A stretch of DNA of 36,950 bases from an uncultured Lachnospiraceae bacterium (GCA_947169385.1 CAMVPR010000026.1:1-36950), one strand, 5' to 3'; numbered from the stretch's first letter, positions 26,914 to 35,735 are shown. Numbers and translations: made by a program. The notes: generated by a model not told the origin, from the letters alone.

Positions 26914-27038
26914 GAGCACAGGGGTGGCAAGCCACCCGGGGGAGTTGAATGTGTTCTAAAACTGTAGTAGTTTTTGGGGTTTAAGTGTATGTGTTATAAA
27001 ATATTTAAGAGCACAGGGATGGCAAGCCACCAGGGTGG
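26910..27038 (+). repeat. Two copies of a hairpin-bearing direct repeat
   Basis: TTAAGAGCACAGGG, then (G/A)TGGCAAGCCACC, occurs at 26910-26937 and 27005-27032, 95 bases apart. Each copy holds a hairpin, GGTGGC/GCCACC in the first and a shorter TGGC/GCCA in the second. Confidence 0.85.
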
Positions 27039-27092
27039 TGAGTTTTATGGCCAGAGGTATGGTTATAGATAATTTGATTTATGACTTTTAAG

Positions 27093-27171
27093 TGCGTATT
27101 GTAAGGAGATTTTCAATTTTTAAACTGCGTATTGCAAGGTTTTTTGATGATATTTCACTGCGTATTGCAGG
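27093..27171 (+). repeat. Three TGCGTATTG repeats at a 33-bp period
   Basis: TGCGTATTGTAAGG (27093), TGCGTATTGCAAGG (27126) and TGCGTATTGCAGG (27159) start exactly 33 bases apart. The ~20 bases between copies are AT-rich and differ, though the 5 to 6 bases just before each copy are similar (TTAAG, TAAAC, TTCAC). Confidence 0.85.
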
Positions 27172-27225
27172 AGTGCCCAGAAAATAAGGGTGTGTGAGGA
27201 TATATTTTTGAGATTATAGTAGGCA

Positions 27226-27450
27226 GATGGCGGATGTAATCGTATATATAAACGACTTAGATCTTTTTCGTTGTGGTTGTTAGTAAATGCTAATGTTAGT
27301 AGGCGTAAAAGCGCCCGGATGGCGCTTTTAGCGACTGACGAGGCATGGATGCCGAGCAGGAGCGGCGCCGATGGCATTGTTAAATGTCTGCATTTGCTTA
27401 CAACCACAGAAAAAAATCTCGGAGTGATATATACGGCTGCATCCGACATC
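27226..27450. repeat. Imperfect ~225-bp palindrome with GC-rich GGA-hairpin core (possible ncRNA or MITE)
   Basis: Arms 27226-27290 and 27390-27450 are imperfect reverse complements. Matching blocks run from the outside in: CGGATG, CGTATATAT, AGAT(C/T)TTTTTC, GTGGTTGT and AAATGC. The core is GC-rich and folds into TAAAAGCGCC/GGCGCTTTTA (27306-27315 with 27321-27330, loop CGGAT), GGCAT/ATGCC (27342-27353) and GCC/GGC (27367-27375). GGA sits in or next to loops at 27317, 27347 and 27359. It abuts the stop codon of the converging aminotransferase gene. Either a structured RNA (strand undecided) or a small non-autonomous mobile element would fit. The open frames through it (27120-27455 minus, 27271-27483 plus) are not credible genes. 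Confidence 0.6.
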
Positions 27451-27457
27451 GTCATTT

Positions 27458-28555
27458 TTATACATATGATATTAGTGCATTAGCGAGGCGTTCGTTGTCT
27501 TTATGCGAAAGCATAGCAACCCTTATATAGTTGTCTCCAAGATACGGGAATGAGCTTAAGTCGCGGATCATAAGGTTCTGCTTTATAAGGTGAACGAAAA
27601 CATCTGTTGAGGTTTTGTCAGTATTGGTTAGTTCGATTAGATAAAAATTAGCTTGTGAAGGGTAGAAGATGAACTTGCCGGTCGCTTCGAGTGTAGACTT
27701 AAAGTACTCCATTTCCTTAGCGGTGTAGTCTCTGACATTTGCCTGGTATTCGGTGTCGGAAAACATAATGATACCTGCTTTCTCGGCAACAGAGTTAATT
27801 GACCAAGGGTCCTTGCTGTTTAGGATTGAAGATTTAAGGTTATCACTTGAAGTGATAGCATAGCCGAGACGAAGGCCGGGAGCTGCGTAGAATTTAGAAA
27901 CACCGCGTAATACTACCAGATTGTCGTATTCTGCGGTTAAAGGAATTGCTTCATATCGCTCGCTGTCAACGCCAAATTCAATATAAGTCTCATCAATCAT
28001 TACGGTTATATTATGCTCTTTGGCAATGTTTAGGATTGATTTAAGCTCATTCGTTGAGAAAGCATTTCCTGTAGGATTGTTGGGATTACACATGATAATT
28101 AAGTCTGTCTCTGGTATGATGAAACTTCTTAAATCTTTCTCGTCTATTAGCCAATTGAGTTCTTTCTTAAGTGGGAGGTATCTGATATTGCCTCCGTTTA
28201 GGCCTACTTCGCGTTCATATTCTGAGTATGATGGCGCCAAAAGAATAGCATCTTTTGGCGATACCGCCTTGATGATGCCACTGATAAGCTCGGTTGAGCC
28301 ATTGCCGACGATGATGTTGTCAATAGGTGCGTTTACATACTTGCTTATTGCGGTTCTAAGAGTTTGATAGTCACGTTCCGGATATCTGGTGATTACATCG
28401 ATATTCGCGGTGAGTTCTTGTTTTAAACGGTCAGAGAGCCCGAGTGGGTTGACATTTGACGCAAAACTCTTGATCTTAGATGGGTCTAGGTTAAAGTGAG
28501 TTGCTAAAGCTTCCACATCACTTCCGTGAAATGTGTTTATTTCAGTGTTTGACAT
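27458..28555 (-). CDS. PLP-dependent aminotransferase, HisC/CobD-like
   Basis: Fold-type I pyridoxal-phosphate enzyme of 365 residues. Visible are the PLP lysine K221 in RGVSKFYAAPGLRLGY, the NPNNPTG loop (157-163), the aspartate in MIDETYIEF and the C-terminal arginine in NYIRVAM. The N terminus FHGSDVEALA followed by SNVNPLG resembles CobD (threonine-phosphate decarboxylase), while the rest also fits histidinol-phosphate aminotransferase; no his or cob gene is adjacent, so the substrate is open. GGAGG lies just before ATG 28555 on the minus strand. It is transcribed alone, divergent from the large operon. Confidence 0.85.
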   Translation of the reverse strand: MSNTEINTFHGSDVEALATHFNLDPSKIKSFASNVNPLGLSDRLKQELTANIDVITRYPERDYQTLRTAISKYVNAPIDNIIVGNGSTELISGIIKAVSPKDAILLAPSYSEYEREVGLNGGNIRYLPLKKELNWLIDEKDLRSFIIPETDLIIMCNPNNPTGNAFSTNELKSILNIAKEHNITVMIDETYIEFGVDSERYEAIPLTAEYDNLVVLRGVSKFYAAPGLRLGYAITSSDNLKSSILNSKDPWSINSVAEKAGIIMFSDTEYQANVRDYTAKEMEYFKSTLEATGKFIFYPSQANFYLIELTNTDKTSTDVFVHLIKQNLMIRDLSSFPYLGDNYIRVAMLSHKDNERLANALISYV

Positions 28556-28583
28556 ATTTCCTCCAAAAAAATTTATAAAAAAA

Positions 28584-28612
28584 TGTATAATAACTGTAAA
28601 AAATGCTTACAA
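28584..28612 (-). promoter_or_regulatory. Promoter candidate of the aminotransferase gene
   Basis: On the minus strand TTGTAA (28612-28607) and TATACA (28589-28584) are spaced by 17 bases, about 30 bases before the start codon. Confidence 0.5.
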
Positions 28613-28614
28613 TT

Positions 28615-28623
28615 TGGTATAAT
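28615..28623 (+). promoter_or_regulatory. Extended -10 promoter of the 28706-35686 operon
   Basis: TGGTATAAT is an extended -10 with consensus TATAAT (28618-28623). A second candidate, TTGTGT (28644-28649) with TAGTAT (28667-28672) at 17-base spacing, lies closer to the gene. Confidence 0.5.
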
Positions 28624-28705
28624 GAATTGTTACTATGGGTTAATTGTGTAAACTTATATTTGATTATAGTATTTTTTTAAATAATTGCAAGTAGGCGGTG
28701 TTATT

Positions 28706-31700
28706 TTGGACGATAAGATTAAAGCGTACGCTTCTCTTAAATTTCATATGGATCATCCTGAGATTAGCTTTGACAATGGCGATCTTAAGGGAGAGATACC
28801 TGAAGGGCAGACTTTTAGCGGGAGTTTCTCCATTACATCTGTCAACGATGTCCCTATAACAGGTAATGTAGAAGTGTATGATCATAGGATCGAGCTTTTA
28901 AATGGAGATTTTAAGACGACTTCATTTACCGTCTCATTTATGGTGCACGCAGAGGATATGAAGGCTGACAGTGTGATTTCAGGAGCCTTCCATGTTTTGA
29001 CCAACGGCGGAGAGTATGATGTGCCATATAGCTATGATGTTGTTAACAGGAGCTTCTTTACGGCGGGCGGAGTGATTCACAACCTTAAGGAATTCGCGGA
29101 TTTCGCGCAGATGAATTTTGATGAGGCTGTTAAGGAGTTTTATAATCCTGACTTTTTAGAGATATTGCTTAACGGTGACGAGAATATCGAGAACAGAAGG
29201 ATATATTTAAGCCTTCTATCAAGTCCTGTTAAGGAGCAGGCTTTAGAGGAATTCCTTATAACCACAGGTGTCAAGGATAAGATTGAGCTTAAGACTTCAA
29301 GAAGCGACGCAGTCGTTAGATATGACAAGGAGGATTGCTCTAAGGATATAACTGTCACCAAGAGTAATTGGGGGTATATTGACGCTGAGATTTCTTGCGA
29401 GGATAAGGCAGTCTACTTGTCTAAGACCCGTCTTACCAGAGACGATTTTATCGGCAAGGAAGCCAAGATTCCGATAGTTGTATCTATAGATCAGCTTGCG
29501 GAAGACGAATATGACATACCACTTAAGATATCAAGTGTATATCAGGAATTAGAATTCAAGCTCCAGATAAGAAAGAAGTCAAGGTCTAGGAAGAAGCAAC
29601 ATGGTGAAGCTACTTTAATGTTCAGCAACTTAAGTCTTAAGAAGACTTATCAGGCACAGCTTATCGGAGATTATATCGATTACAGGGCAGGAAGATTGCC
29701 TTTGCAGCAATATACCAATCGCTCAATAGAGTGTGCGGATGAACTTATGAAGCTTGAGGAGAGTCACCACTGGTATCGTCTTGTAAGGCTTCATATGTAC
29801 ATCATGAAGAAGGATAGAGTCAGGGTAGCTCAAGAGATTGAGAATATCGAGAATTACGAAGAGATGATGCTCGATGATGATTTGAGTATTGCGTATTTTG
29901 CTTATCTTAAGGCTCTTAATTCTTCGTCTGATGAAGATATTGAGTATGCGATAGATATTAACAGCGAATGTATGGCCAGACATCCTGAAGAGTTCGCATA
30001 TTTCTTTATGTTGAGTTACTTAGATCCTGAACTGATTGAGGACAGAGGTGCGGTATACGATGGACTTTCAGCACTTTATGACAGAGGATGTAACAGCCCG
30101 TTCTTATATTTTGAAGCATGTGATTTGATTAATGAATTTCCTCATATCATGCGTGATTTCAGTGATTTTTCTCTTCAGACAATCAACTGGGCATACAAGA
30201 GAGGAGACCTTACAAGAGATGTTATTGCAAGAGTTTTAGAACTTGCCAAGGAGCATAAGTCCTATAATATCAAGCTCCTTAAATTCCTTGTGAGAGTATA
30301 TAAAGACACGCCTGATGATGACATTTTATATATTATCTGTACTATGCTTATAAAAGGCAATATTACAGATTCGATGAGCCATTACTACTACTCGCTTGGA
30401 ATAGACAAGAGCTTTAAGCTTATCGGACTTATGGAATGCTACCTTAAAAGTATAGATGACAGCGATTATCCGGTGCTTCCTAAATCGGTTGTGCTTTATT
30501 TTAGCTACTCATCAGAGAGACTTGATGAAGATTTGTTGGCATATCTTTATTCAAATATCGTCGTTAACAGAATGGCGTACGGTGCGACATTTAACGAATA
30601 TGAATCTCAGATTAAAGATTTTGTTATCAATGAAGTGATGAAGGGTAGAATCGGAGAGCATCTTTTAGTTCTCTATAAGGAGTATTTAAGCGACAGTCAC
30701 ATTATTGCAAATGTTGCTCCTAAGCTTCCGGATATCTTATTCATGAATCGTTTTACCTGCGACAATCCGGATATTGTTGAGGTTATTCTTGAGTACGACG
30801 AGTGTGATAAGGTTGAGAGAGCCAGGGTTAAAGACGGTTTGGCTTATCTTGACTGTGTGACAGAGAATGTAGGAATTACGCTTATAGACCTTAGAGGCAA
30901 TCGTTACATTGGTTCTATTGATTATAAGTTAGAGCCTTTGTTTGACGATGAAGAGTATCTTCCGTACTGCTATCAGGCTGATCAGAATTCGTTTAAGTTG
31001 TTGCTTAGACTTGCTGATTTTGGATGGAACTCAGAAGAGATTGATTATGAGATTATAAAAGTATTTAAGGCGTTACTTTTGTTTGACGGTCTTAAGAGCG
31101 GTTACAGAAAGCGACTTAACGCTGCTATTTTGGAATACTTCTATCATCAGTATGAGGGAGATATCTTTGAAGGATATTTAAGAGAGCTTAACCTGGCTAA
31201 TTTAGATTCGGATAATCAGGCACTTGCCATGGGTTACATGATAGAGAGGGAGCTTTATGATCAGGCATATGAGGCTGTGAAGGAACTTGGCTATCACAGA
31301 CTTTCTGACGACAATATGAAGGACCTTCTTAGTTATGAGGTAGAGCTTGATGATGCTTCTGCGGATGACATTCTTATCGGAATGAGCTATGAGCTCTTTC
31401 ACCGCGAGAAGTACACCGAGTCGATTCTTAAGTATATGATTCGCTACGCTAAGGGCGGTAACAGCGAGCTTATGGCAATCTATAAGGTTGCCAAGAATAA
31501 TCACCTTGAATGCTCGGATCTTATAGAGCGCATTATAACCCAGGCGGTTATGGTTGATTGCTATGATGACGACATGATAGGAGTATTCCTTGACTATCTT
31601 AAGTGTGATTATGACAGATATGTCTATCAAGCATTTGTCAATGCTTTAGCATACAGAATCTTTATAAAGGGTGCGCCTGTTACCGATGATATTACGGCAA

Positions 31701-32284
31701 TATTAAAGGATGGATTTATAAAGGGACACGTTAACCACGAGTTAGGTCAGGCAGCGCTTTTATACATTTACAGCAAGAATCTTGATAAAGCTAAGGAAGA
31801 CGTTAACATAGTGATTGATATCATTGATTTCTTCGTCAAGAAAGATATGCTTATGCCGTTTATGTCTTCATTTGCAAATGTTACCGACATACCGGAAGAG
31901 TGCTATGTCAAGAGCTTTTTGACTTACATAGATGCGCCTATGAAGAATATCGATGTGCATATCAAGAAGAGAGACATAAGAAGGTCGGAGTCAAGGACCG
32001 AGCGCATGAGAGAGTACTTCATGGGGTATTATGTTAAGGACTTTGTGTTGTTTGACAACGAGGAGATTGACTATTATCTGACGGTTAATGACGATGACAA
32101 GACTGTTAGAGTTGAGCAGGCTGATTTACCGTTATTTAGGCCTGCGTCAGGTGATGAGACTTCTGCATTTTCAATGATTAACCGTATGGTTAAGGGATTG
32201 AAGGATGAAGAGGATATATTTGATAAGATGGAGTTATATATCAAGAATAAACACATTCTTGATGAGAATATGATTATATTATAA
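28706..32284 (+). CDS. Giant beta-sandwich plus helical-repeat protein (DUF5717-like)
   Basis: A protein of 1192 residues that I recognise as resembling the Lachnospiraceae DUF5717 family; no function is known to me. Residues ~1-115 look like an immunoglobulin-type beta sandwich (SFDNGDLKGEIPEG...SFSI), a second strand-rich part spans ~190-290, then a basic linker RKKSRSRKKQHGE. From ~310 to ~1130 it is made of helix pairs with the feel of TPR or other solenoid repeats (for example YSLGIDKSFKLIGLMECYL). There is no signal peptide or TM. The start is probably TTG 28706, since AGGCGGTG (28693-28700) precedes it; a TTG at 28685 is less likely. First gene of a four-gene operon, 25 bases before the Hsp70-like gene. 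Confidence 0.75.
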   Translation: MDDKIKAYASLKFHMDHPEISFDNGDLKGEIPEGQTFSGSFSITSVNDVPITGNVEVYDHRIELLNGDFKTTSFTVSFMVHAEDMKADSVISGAFHVLTNGGEYDVPYSYDVVNRSFFTAGGVIHNLKEFADFAQMNFDEAVKEFYNPDFLEILLNGDENIENRRIYLSLLSSPVKEQALEEFLITTGVKDKIELKTSRSDAVVRYDKEDCSKDITVTKSNWGYIDAEISCEDKAVYLSKTRLTRDDFIGKEAKIPIVVSIDQLAEDEYDIPLKISSVYQELEFKLQIRKKSRSRKKQHGEATLMFSNLSLKKTYQAQLIGDYIDYRAGRLPLQQYTNRSIECADELMKLEESHHWYRLVRLHMYIMKKDRVRVAQEIENIENYEEMMLDDDLSIAYFAYLKALNSSSDEDIEYAIDINSECMARHPEEFAYFFMLSYLDPELIEDRGAVYDGLSALYDRGCNSPFLYFEACDLINEFPHIMRDFSDFSLQTINWAYKRGDLTRDVIARVLELAKEHKSYNIKLLKFLVRVYKDTPDDDILYIICTMLIKGNITDSMSHYYYSLGIDKSFKLIGLMECYLKSIDDSDYPVLPKSVVLYFSYSSERLDEDLLAYLYSNIVVNRMAYGATFNEYESQIKDFVINEVMKGRIGEHLLVLYKEYLSDSHIIANVAPKLPDILFMNRFTCDNPDIVEVILEYDECDKVERARVKDGLAYLDCVTENVGITLIDLRGNRYIGSIDYKLEPLFDDEEYLPYCYQADQNSFKLLLRLADFGWNSEEIDYEIIKVFKALLLFDGLKSGYRKRLNAAILEYFYHQYEGDIFEGYLRELNLANLDSDNQALAMGYMIERELYDQAYEAVKELGYHRLSDDNMKDLLSYEVELDDASADDILIGMSYELFHREKYTESILKYMIRYAKGGNSELMAIYKVAKNNHLECSDLIERIITQAVMVDCYDDDMIGVFLDYLKCDYDRYVYQAFVNALAYRIFIKGAPVTDDITAILKDGFIKGHVNHELGQAALLYIYSKNLDKAKEDVNIVIDIIDFFVKKDMLMPFMSSFANVTDIPEECYVKSFLTYIDAPMKNIDVHIKKRDIRRSESRTERMREYFMGYYVKDFVLFDNEEIDYYLTVNDDDKTVRVEQADLPLFRPASGDETSAFSMINRMVKGLKDEEDIFDKMELYIKNKHILDENMIIL

Positions 32285-32309
32285 TTACGTTTAGAGGCGA
32301 GGTTTGGCT

Positions 32310-33596
32310 ATGAAGAAGCTTAACATTGGTGTTGACCTTCAGAGTGAATATACTGAATATGCGATATACGATTCAGACAAGAGAGACGCTTGTTGCTACT
32401 CTTTAGACGGTTCGGATATATGTATTAGGGTTCCCAACAGTATATTTGTGACGGCGGATGACAAGATATATGCAGGTTTAAAGGCGGCGGAGTGTAATGT
32501 CACCATGCCGGGTGACTACTACGACAATATAGTTGAGAAACTTGACGATACTTCGATCGTTATTGTTGACGGTAAAGAATACGATTATACTGAGCTGTTC
32601 TGTATTATGCTTAAGCTTCAGCTTGATGACGTGATTAAGGATGCTGACGCCGAGATTAACAAGCTTATTATCGCTTCGCCACTTGCGGATCAGACAATGT
32701 CAATTGCTCTTAACAAGCTTGCTAAGATGCTTCACATTGACAGAGATAAGGTTGAGATGGTAAGCTCTCAGATTGCCATGTTGTTTTATGTTTTTAGGCA
32801 GGATTCCGGTGTGTGGAAGGACGGAGTTGGTCTATTTCACTACGAGAGTGAGCATATAAGATACGAGCATGTTGCGGTGGATAGATACTTAAGACCTATG
32901 AGAATCAATATAAGCAATACGCTTTATCCTTTTGGAGGGACATCTGATGAAGGCGGACTTTATATGGCGAGACCTCCAATCAGTGAAGGTCAAGAGGACA
33001 AGCAGGATGCGACGTTTTTAAGAATCGCCGAGAACGCACTTAGGAAATACAACCAGCGTTTGTCCGGTATCTTTCTCATGGGAGACGGCTTTAAAACGGA
33101 ATGGCTTAATCGCTCCGCAGATTACTTGTGTAAAGGCCGTAGGGTGTTTGTCGGACAGAATATATATGCCAAGGGTGCCTGCTATGCAGCTGAGAGCGGT
33201 TCTGCAGCGATGGGCAATAACATTTTCTTAGAATCGGATACGATGGTTCATTATGATATAGGCGTGAGAGTCAGATATAATGGCAAGGAGCAGATTGCTC
33301 CGATTGTTCTTGGAGAGCAGGAATGGTTCAATGCTTATGGAAGCGTTGATGTGATTCTTGATGATACCAAGAAGATAGAGATTGATCTGTATGACAATAA
33401 TAAGGGTGAGTTGATTCAGGAGTTTATTGAGATTAAGGGACTTCCTAATCGCCCGCCTAAGACTACTAAGCTTTCCATTTCGGTTAGGTATATTAACGCG
33501 AAATGCGGGGAGATATGCATTAAGGATAAGGGCTTTGGAAGCATGTATCCTACAACCGGTAAGGTTTACAAGAAGGAATTTAAGTTAGAATCGTAG
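32310..33596 (+). CDS. Degenerate Hsp70-like protein without lid (DUF5716-like)
   Basis: 428 residues with the Hsp70 plan. The N-terminal part follows the actin-like ATPase: phosphate-1 region NIGVDLQSEY (5-14), connect-1 IIASPLADQTMSIALNKLAK with VEMVSSQIAMLFYVF (148-162), adenosine motif IFLMGDGFKTEW (254-265) and KGACYAAESG (288-297). The C-terminal part (~305-428) matches the beta-sandwich substrate domain (IEIKGLPNRPPKTTKLSI...KDKGFG). DnaK's DLGTT reads DLQSE and its DLGGGT reads LFHYES, so nucleotide binding may be altered or lost, and the alpha-helical lid is absent. ATG 32310 has GAGGCGAGG upstream. It resembles Lachnospiraceae DUF5716 proteins; that name is from memory. Confidence 0.7.
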   Translation: MKKLNIGVDLQSEYTEYAIYDSDKRDACCYSLDGSDICIRVPNSIFVTADDKIYAGLKAAECNVTMPGDYYDNIVEKLDDTSIVIVDGKEYDYTELFCIMLKLQLDDVIKDADAEINKLIIASPLADQTMSIALNKLAKMLHIDRDKVEMVSSQIAMLFYVFRQDSGVWKDGVGLFHYESEHIRYEHVAVDRYLRPMRINISNTLYPFGGTSDEGGLYMARPPISEGQEDKQDATFLRIAENALRKYNQRLSGIFLMGDGFKTEWLNRSADYLCKGRRVFVGQNIYAKGACYAAESGSAAMGNNIFLESDTMVHYDIGVRVRYNGKEQIAPIVLGEQEWFNAYGSVDVILDDTKKIEIDLYDNNKGELIQEFIEIKGLPNRPPKTTKLSISVRYINAKCGEICIKDKGFGSMYPTTGKVYKKEFKLES

Positions 33597-33626
33597 AGTT
33601 AACATTTGATTTGGAGGAATAAGGGC

Positions 33627-34457
33627 ATGGGTAATGTCATTTATTGCGAGACTAAGGAGGCTAATACCCCTTACATATTCTTTAATACGAGAGTGCAGGT
33701 CTATTCTTATGAAGAGGTATGCTACTACATAATTAACAATCCTTCTTTGATATCTGTTGATGATTTTTCTATGGAGTTTGTTGATTGGGTAAGAGATAAG
33801 CTTAATATGCCTGAGCTGGCAGATAAGCTCGCTAGCGATTTAAGCGTTGAGATTAATGGTTTCGAGAGATTTCTTGATACATTTCTGATGGCATATAACT
33901 ATCTTACCAAGGAGGATGTGAGGCTGTTCTTTGTAAGGTACAAGGATGTAAGCTCGCTCTCTGAGCCTTTGAGACTCAAGAAGCAGGCAGATGGATATCT
34001 CAACTTTGGCAAATACGTCAGGGCGATAAGGATATATGAGACAATTACAGGTCTTGATTATGTTGATGATGAGCTTATGGCAAATGTTTACCACAACATG
34101 GGCGTGGCTCTTTCTAAGAATCTTGACTTCATGCAGGCTCTTATTGCATTTGAAGAAGCATATAATATCAATAAGAGCGAGATTACGCTTAATTCTTATC
34201 TAACGATATTCTTTATGTTGGGACAGTTTGATGAGGCGAAGAAAGAGGCAGAGCGACTTGGTGCCGATGCCAATGCATACAATAAGCTTTTAGCCGAGTA
34301 TCACGAGCATGAGAACGATTATCAGACTTCGGAAGAGGGAAGGCTTCTTATTGCTGCGAGAGCTGATAACAAGTATGGCAAGGAGAAAGAAGCCAGGGTT
34401 AAGGAGTTTAAGCTTATAGAGCAGTGGAAGGAAGATTATCGCAGGCAGACGACATAA
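33627..34457 (+). CDS. TPR-repeat protein of unknown function
   Basis: A soluble 276-residue protein with no signal peptide. The first ~110 residues are helical without a recognised family (YSYEEVCYYIINNP). Residues ~118-205 contain two to three tetratricopeptide units (YLNFGKYVRAIRIYETI, VYHNMGVALSKNLDFMQALIAFEEAY, LGQFDEAKKEAERLG), which usually mediate protein binding. The C terminus is a charged helix. ATG 33627 has GGAGG at 33613-33617. Third gene of the operon, 30 bases after the Hsp70-like gene and 11 before the membrane gene. TPR proteins are classic Hsp70 partners, so an interaction is a reasonable guess. Confidence 0.72.
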   Translation: MGNVIYCETKEANTPYIFFNTRVQVYSYEEVCYYIINNPSLISVDDFSMEFVDWVRDKLNMPELADKLASDLSVEINGFERFLDTFLMAYNYLTKEDVRLFFVRYKDVSSLSEPLRLKKQADGYLNFGKYVRAIRIYETITGLDYVDDELMANVYHNMGVALSKNLDFMQALIAFEEAYNINKSEITLNSYLTIFFMLGQFDEAKKEAERLGADANAYNKLLAEYHEHENDYQTSEEGRLLIAARADNKYGKEKEARVKEFKLIEQWKEDYRRQTT

Positions 34458-34468
34458 GAGGTAATGAT

Positions 34469-35686
34469 ATGGCTTTGATAGATCGAATACGCAGGGGCTT
34501 TTTAAGGTCGCGTAAGAAAGTTGAACAGGATATTGAGTCAGATGTTTTAAAAGAGCTTGAGCACGACAGTGAGGAGGCATTTGTCAATCATCAGAACTTT
34601 GTGGTTAAGAAGATGAAGGCCAAAGAACTCACGATGGAGGAGGCTTCAAGGGAGCTTGTCGCAACTACAAGGCAGTTAGACAGGCGTAAGATTGAATATG
34701 AGCAGATCACAGCGTATTTGACGGACATTCAGCTCATAGATCAGATGACGGACGAAGAGAGGGAAGCCGCTTTAGAGGCGGCGCTTAAGGTTGCAGCTCT
34801 TAACAAAGACAGAGAGGATATTAAGAGCGAGCAGGAGAGGATGAACAACAGAGAGCGTAGGTTCTTTGAGCTTCATGAGGACGAGATTGAAGACGGAATC
34901 AAGCTTATCGAGGAGCAGGAGGAGTATCAGGCAGCGGTCAGAAATGATCTAAGGCTCTTAGAGGAAGAGAAGGTTAATCTTAAATACGAGGAGAAATACT
35001 ACCTAGAGAAACTCATAAGGCTCAAGAATGCTGTGTTTGCGGTTATAACTCTTGCTTTGTTGTTAACTGCGTTTACTGCATTTATGTTTACTATTTATGA
35101 ATTTGATATATTGCTTTTGATTCTGTTTTATATATTTGTAGTTGCTGTGTTTGGAACGCTCATTTTCCTAAAGTACAGGAATGTTAACTATGCGCTTTCG
35201 TACTGTAGGAAACAGCAGACCAAGGCGGTTAAGCTTATTAATAAGGTCAAGATTAAATGGGTCAACAACGCCTCGACACTTGATTATCTGTATTCTAAGT
35301 ACAATGTTATGAGTTCTAGAGAGCTTATTGCACTCTGGGAGCAATATAATAAAGTCAAGGAGAACGAGGAGATGTATAAGCGTTCCTCTAAGGAACTAAC
35401 GCATTACGGCAACCAGCTTATCAAGGTTTTGCAGAATGTTGGGGTACACGATGCTGACATATGGATCAATCAGCCTGAGGCTATTATCGATCCGAGGGAG
35501 ATGGTTGAGGTTACGCACGGACTCAATGTCAGGAGGCAGAACCTAAGAGAAGAGATGGAAGTCGATGAAGATATGATTGATCTTGCTACTTCTAACATCA
35601 GAGATCGCTTGAAGAAGCATCCTGAAGAGATTGTCATAGCGAGGCAGATATTGGAGCCTTACAGGATAAGGTTAACATTTGACTGA
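34469..35686 (+). CDS. Two-TM coiled-coil membrane protein of unknown function
   Basis: 405 residues. A basic N terminus (RIRRGFLRSRKK) leads into a long charged coiled coil (~20-185, many E/K/R heptads), two closely spaced TM helices (188-208 and 213-235, hairpin-like), and a second helical cytoplasmic part (~240-405). Both large parts should face the cytoplasm. ATG 34469 is preceded by AGAGGT overlapping the stop codon of the TPR gene. No known family recognised. As last gene of the operon it could anchor the Hsp70-like, TPR and giant proteins to the membrane. No clear terminator follows; the stem TGATTGA/TCAATCA (35707-35729) lacks a T-run. Confidence 0.72.
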   Translation: MALIDRIRRGFLRSRKKVEQDIESDVLKELEHDSEEAFVNHQNFVVKKMKAKELTMEEASRELVATTRQLDRRKIEYEQITAYLTDIQLIDQMTDEEREAALEAALKVAALNKDREDIKSEQERMNNRERRFFELHEDEIEDGIKLIEEQEEYQAAVRNDLRLLEEEKVNLKYEEKYYLEKLIRLKNAVFAVITLALLLTAFTAFMFTIYEFDILLLILFYIFVVAVFGTLIFLKYRNVNYALSYCRKQQTKAVKLINKVKIKWVNNASTLDYLYSKYNVMSSRELIALWEQYNKVKENEEMYKRSSKELTHYGNQLIKVLQNVGVHDADIWINQPEAIIDPREMVEVTHGLNVRRQNLREEMEVDEDMIDLATSNIRDRLKKHPEEIVIARQILEPYRIRLTFD

Positions 35687-35735
35687 TAAACGTTGCGATT
35701 GATGGCTGATTGAGCTTTAAAGTCAATCAATATGC

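Noticed and set aside
27093-27171. Regular repeats as a CRISPR array
   Set aside because: The conserved unit is only about 13 bases, there are three copies, the intervals are AT-rich and no cas gene is nearby.
27120-27483. Open frames on both strands through the palindrome (27120-27455 minus, 27271-27483 plus)
   Set aside because: They lie within repeats and palindromic DNA, have no ribosome binding site and encode low-quality sequence with no recognisable domain.
35707-35729. Terminator of the four-gene operon
   Set aside because: The 7-bp stem is AT-rich and is not followed by a T-run.
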